This document shows, one piece after another, positions 60,972 to 64,000 of a DNA stretch of 64,000 nucleotides; positions within the stretch are counted from its first letter, which is position 1, and every line of letters starts with the position of its first letter. Source of the DNA: Coxiella endosymbiont of Amblyomma sculptum (GTDB lineage Bacteria > Pseudomonadota > Gammaproteobacteria > Coxiellales > Coxiellaceae); the NCBI RefSeq assembly GCF_009883795.1, contig NZ_CP033868.1, positions 307,501-371,500 on the forward strand, given 5' to 3'. A program made the translations under genes and the position numbers. The notes beneath the pieces are model-generated. The model saw nothing but the letters and a program-made list of their open reading frames with translations. It was not told the DNA's origin and did not search any database.

Positions 60972-62530
60972 ATAAGCCGATTGTCTGGGCGGTAGGCGGT
61001 TCTGACTGTTCCAGTAGTTCTGGTTGTCAAGCGGACCTATTTACATGCCAAGATTTTAATGTTCATGTGTCTACTATTATTACCGCTGTTACAGCGCAGA
61101 ATGCCCAAGAGGTACTAGAAATCGATTTCTGTAATTCTCGTCTCATTCAAACACAAATTACCAGTCTAGAAAAAGCATTTTTTCCATCTGTCATCAAACT
61201 AGGGTTATTGGGTAAAGAATCAATTTTTACAATGGGTTCGTATCTGAGAGGGTATACGGGATTCGTCGTTTTTGATCCGGTTCTTCGATCAACATCGGGG
61301 GTTGTGTTTACAGACCCTTACAATTTAAAACGTTTCATATTTCCTTATGTGGACTTATTAACTCCTAATATTCCTGAAGTCGAAACATTTTTACAGAAAA
61401 AAATCCATTCTCAAAAAGACATGATAGTGGCAGCCCAGTCTTTTTTGAGACTGGGGGTAAAATCAGTACTACTAAAAGGCGGTCATCTAAAATCCAATAA
61501 GGCTTGTGATTTTTTTACAAACGGAAAAAAAGAATTTTGGCTGATCAACTCAAAAATTAAACAAACTAACGTTCGCGGGACAGGTTGTAGTTTAAGTTCG
61601 GCAATTAGCGCTTCTTTAGCCTTAAGATATTCTTTAGAAGACGCACTTACTCTGGGAAAAATGTATGTATACCAAGGAATTCGTCTTAACTTAAAGATCG
61701 GAAATAATATTCTGTTAGGACGAAAAGGCTTTCCCAGATGCTCAATCGATTTGCCTATGGCGACACAACACAAAAAAACCGTATTATGTTCTCCTTTTCC
61801 AAGCTGTGGTCACTTGGGTTTTTATCCCATTGTCGACAGTGCGGAATGGATATATAAATTGTTAACTTTAGGTGTGCGTACAATGCAATTGCGAATTAAA
61901 AATCACAAACTTTCGGTTGTAAAAAAAATTGTGATTGAAAGTGTAGACTTGTCTCGCCGCTATCGAGCGAAACTGTTTATCAATGACTATTGGAAATTAG
62001 CTATTGAATCCGGTGCTTATGGAATTCATTTAGGTCAAGACGATTTGCGGTCTGCTGACATTCTTGCTATTCGCGGCGCTAACTTACGTTTAGGTGTTAG
62101 CACCCACTCGCTTTATGAGTTGTCGTGTGCGCACGCTGTCTCTCCTTCTTATATTGCGTTTGGACCTATATATAAGACAGCTTCTAAAATTATGCCCTTT
62201 CTTCCTCAAGGATTGCCGAATCTACGCTATTGGTATGAAATTTCACCTTATCCTGTTGTAGCGATCGGTGGAATCAATTTGGAACGATTGGAAGCTGTTT
62301 TAAGTACCGGAGTGAACAATATAGCGGTCATTTCTGCAATACAAACAAACCCTGAAAAAGTAGTACCTGATTTTTGCTCTCGGATTTCCCATTTTTCTCA
62401 TTCGTCTACTCAACGAATTGATTTTACGCGTTTGCAATTTACAAAAAAAACGATTGTATCCCCCTTTCCCCTAAGGGAAACTCTTCCAAATCTTGTGAAG
62501 ACAAAAAAGAGATTTCTGCAAAGACCTTGA
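60968..62530 (+). CDS. thiDE: Fused HMP-phosphate kinase and thiamine-phosphate synthase (ThiD-ThiE)
   Basis: N-terminal ThiD (about residues 1-265): [35 protein letters not shown] and the catalytic [16 protein letters not shown]-terminal ThiE (about 285-475): [71 protein letters not shown] and VVAIGGIN. The fusion joins two successive steps that make HMP-PP and couple it to the thiazole. A further 40-50 C-terminal residues are of unknown role. Overlaps thiG by 4 nt (ATGA). Confidence 0.93.
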   Translation: MNKPIVWAVGGSDCSSSSGCQADLFTCQDFNVHVSTIITAVTAQNAQEVLEIDFCNSRLIQTQITSLEKAFFPSVIKLGLLGKESIFTMGSYLRGYTGFVVFDPVLRSTSGVVFTDPYNLKRFIFPYVDLLTPNIPEVETFLQKKIHSQKDMIVAAQSFLRLGVKSVLLKGGHLKSNKACDFFTNGKKEFWLINSKIKQTNVRGTGCSLSSAISASLALRYSLEDALTLGKMYVYQGIRLNLKIGNNILLGRKGFPRCSIDLPMATQHKKTVLCSPFPSCGHLGFYPIVDSAEWIYKLLTLGVRTMQLRIKNHKLSVVKKIVIESVDLSRRYRAKLFINDYWKLAIESGAYGIHLGQDDLRSADILAIRGANLRLGVSTHSLYELSCAHAVSPSYIAFGPIYKTASKIMPFLPQGLPNLRYWYEISPYPVVAIGGINLERLEAVLSTGVNNIAVISAIQTNPEKVVPDFCSRISHFSHSSTQRIDFTRLQFTKKTIVSPFPLRETLPNLVKTKKRFLQRP

Positions 62531-62656
62531 CCTCGAGATATAACCTTAAGAAGGAATGAGGATTCGATATACATCAGTTTTGTTTGTGATAAATTTCCAA
62601 TTTTCGAAAATTTTATGTATTGCCCCGCGCTCTGACTTTGGAATCGAACAGTTTGT

Positions 62657-64000
62657 TTAATGTTTAAAACAACGTTGGTGGGTAAAGACCATTGCAATTT
62701 CAGCACTATTGGCAGCCCGTACAATTTCCCTATCTCGAATTGACCCACCGGGCTGAATGATGGCTCTAATTCCAGCTTTTTTCGCTGTCTTGATACCATC
62801 AGTAAAAGGGAAAAATGCGTCAGAAGCCATCGCAGAGTTTTCTAAGGAAAATCCAGCTTCTTGCGCTTTCATTATAGCGATTTTGACGGAAAATACCCGA
62901 CTAGATTGACCGCTTCCGATTCCTAAAGTGGTTTGATTTTTTGTACAGACTATCGCATTAGATTTTACATACTTTACAATATTCCAAGCAAAATATAAGT
63001 CTTGCAGTTCTCGTTTTGATGGAAGACGTTGACTGACCACAGTAAAATTTTTTCGGTTGGATTTGGTTTGTTCGTTCTTTTGGACGAGAAGTCCACCGGT
63101 AATCGAGCAAAAAGAAAAAGAACAATCATCCGAAACAGGAGGGCGAGCTTCTAATAATCGTAAGTAGGGTTTTTTCTTCAACAATCTGAGACTATCGATG
63201 GTAAAGCTCGGAGCAATAATTATTTCGACAAAGTGTTTTTCTAAAATCTTTTTTGCAGTTTCGGATTCCAAAACAGAATTAAATGCAACAATCCCCCCAA
63301 AGACAGACAGACTATCAGTAGCATATGCTTTTTCATAGGCCACTAGCTGATTTTCTCCTTGAGCCGCTCCGCAGGGAGAGGCGTGTTTAACGATGACGCA
63401 CGTAGGAATTATAGCATCTTGTTCTTCCCATACTGTACGATAGGCACAATCACCGTCTAATAAGTTACTAAACGAAAGCGGTTTTCCTTGCAATTGCCGA
63501 GATTCGGTAAGGCTATTAGGTACAGGGGGTATGACTCTGTAAAGAACCGCAGACTGATTCGGATTTTCACCGTAACGAAGTTTTGCTTTCTTTTGAAAAG
63601 TTACAGGAAGGCCTTCCGGGAAGGAAAGGGATTTCTTAGATTTATATTCCCGTACCGAACAAGACAAAATTGCTGCGTCATAGTTTGAGAGATATTCAAG
63701 AGCTTTTTGAGCCAAAGACCTGCGAAAAGACAACGAAGTTGCATTGAGATTCGTATCCATCTCTTGTAGAACTAGTTTATAATCGCTGGGTTCAACTAGA
63801 ACCGTAACAGATCTGAAATTTTTTACACCCGCTCTAAGCATACTGGGACCGCCAATATCGATCTGCTCTACGGTCTCTTCAAATATACAAAGAGGTACAG
63901 TAACTTCCGTCGTATAAAAACGAAAATTTACGACGAGTAGATCTATAGGATAGATGGTGTGCTGTTTAAGAATATTATCGTCAAATCCCGGTCTGGCCAA
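62657..64000 (-). CDS. purH: Bifunctional AICAR formyltransferase/IMP cyclohydrolase, partial
   Basis: Last two steps of IMP synthesis. 447 residues are present; the first about 70 lie beyond the window. The cyclohydrolase domain (DIGGPSMLRAGVKN) is followed by the transformylase domain with KLRYGENPNQSAVLYR, CVIVKHASPCGAAQ and SDAFFPFTDGI. The C-terminus IQPGGSIRDREIV to MVFTHQRCFKH is standard. The usual KHANPCG reads KHASPCG; the catalytic K-H pair is kept. Converges on thiDE. Confidence 0.95.
   Translation of the reverse strand: MARPGFDDNILKQHTIYPIDLLVVNFRFYTTEVTVPLCIFEETVEQIDIGGPSMLRAGVKNFRSVTVLVEPSDYKLVLQEMDTNLNATSLSFRRSLAQKALEYLSNYDAAILSCSVREYKSKKSLSFPEGLPVTFQKKAKLRYGENPNQSAVLYRVIPPVPNSLTESRQLQGKPLSFSNLLDGDCAYRTVWEEQDAIIPTCVIVKHASPCGAAQGENQLVAYEKAYATDSLSVFGGIVAFNSVLESETAKKILEKHFVEIIIAPSFTIDSLRLLKKKPYLRLLEARPPVSDDCSFSFCSITGGLLVQKNEQTKSNRKNFTVVSQRLPSKRELQDLYFAWNIVKYVKSNAIVCTKNQTTLGIGSGQSSRVFSVKIAIMKAQEAGFSLENSAMASDAFFPFTDGIKTAKKAGIRAIIQPGGSIRDREIVRAANSAEIAMVFTHQRCFKH

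Overview
The window looks like part of a reduced, moderately AT-rich gammaproteobacterial chromosome, most likely from Legionellales and close to Coxiella (possibly a tick-associated Coxiella-like symbiont). This rests on conserved gene order, an outer-membrane protein whose mature end begins GGPDYVP, an insertion in ribosomal protein S7, a ThiD-ThiE fusion, and an absence of mobile elements alongside several decayed loci. The genus is inferred from recalled family knowledge; no database search was possible.

Layout. 1-591: 3' end of a 23S rRNA gene and a 5S rRNA gene. 716-4788: sdaA (minus strand), then coaA and gltX. 4929-7006: the classical tRNA array Thr(UGU)-Tyr-Gly-Thr(GGU)-Trp. It is interrupted by a phosphopantetheinyl transferase gene and a decayed tRNA-Ser-like sequence, and the usual tufB position holds a broken rpsJ copy. 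7036-18859: secE-nusG-rplKAJL-rpoBC. 18943-37225: a complete str-S10-spc-alpha super-cluster (rpsL, rpsG, fusA, tuf, then rpsJ through rplQ, including the 38-codon rpmJ). 37362-44435: fabV, ssb, an MFS exporter, marC, pcnB, folK, coaD and a ferredoxin. 44538-49202: rpmG, rpmB, dut, pyrE, murI, rph, gmk, rpoZ; spoT is absent after rpoZ. 49558-56971: recG, an outer-membrane protein gene, folD, gloB, rnhA, dnaQ, purD. 57284-62530: a thiamine operon thiC-thiO-thiS-thiG-thiDE. 62657-64000: purH, running off the window end.

Function. Most of the window is translation and transcription machinery, plus cofactor and nucleotide genes: thiamine (thi operon), CoA (coaA, coaD), folate (folK, folD), purines (purD, purH, gmk) and pyrimidines (pyrE, dut). 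This is the kind of content a vitamin-supplying or obligately host-associated bacterium retains. Four of the five intact tRNA genes do not encode their CCA end, so a CCA-adding enzyme is needed.

Points of interest. No novel defence or mobile system was found. The unusual features are: (i) the rpsJ fragment with an inserted 20-bp GC palindrome at the lost tufB site; (ii) a tRNA-Ser-like remnant behind a stable-RNA-type promoter; (iii) a long-form S14 that carries a complete CxxC-x12-CxxH metal-ribbon pattern; (iv) many 8-22 bp tandem micro-duplications in spacers and gene 3' ends, one of which changes the reading frame of the L10 tail; and (v) loss of spoT from the gmk-rpoZ-recG locus.
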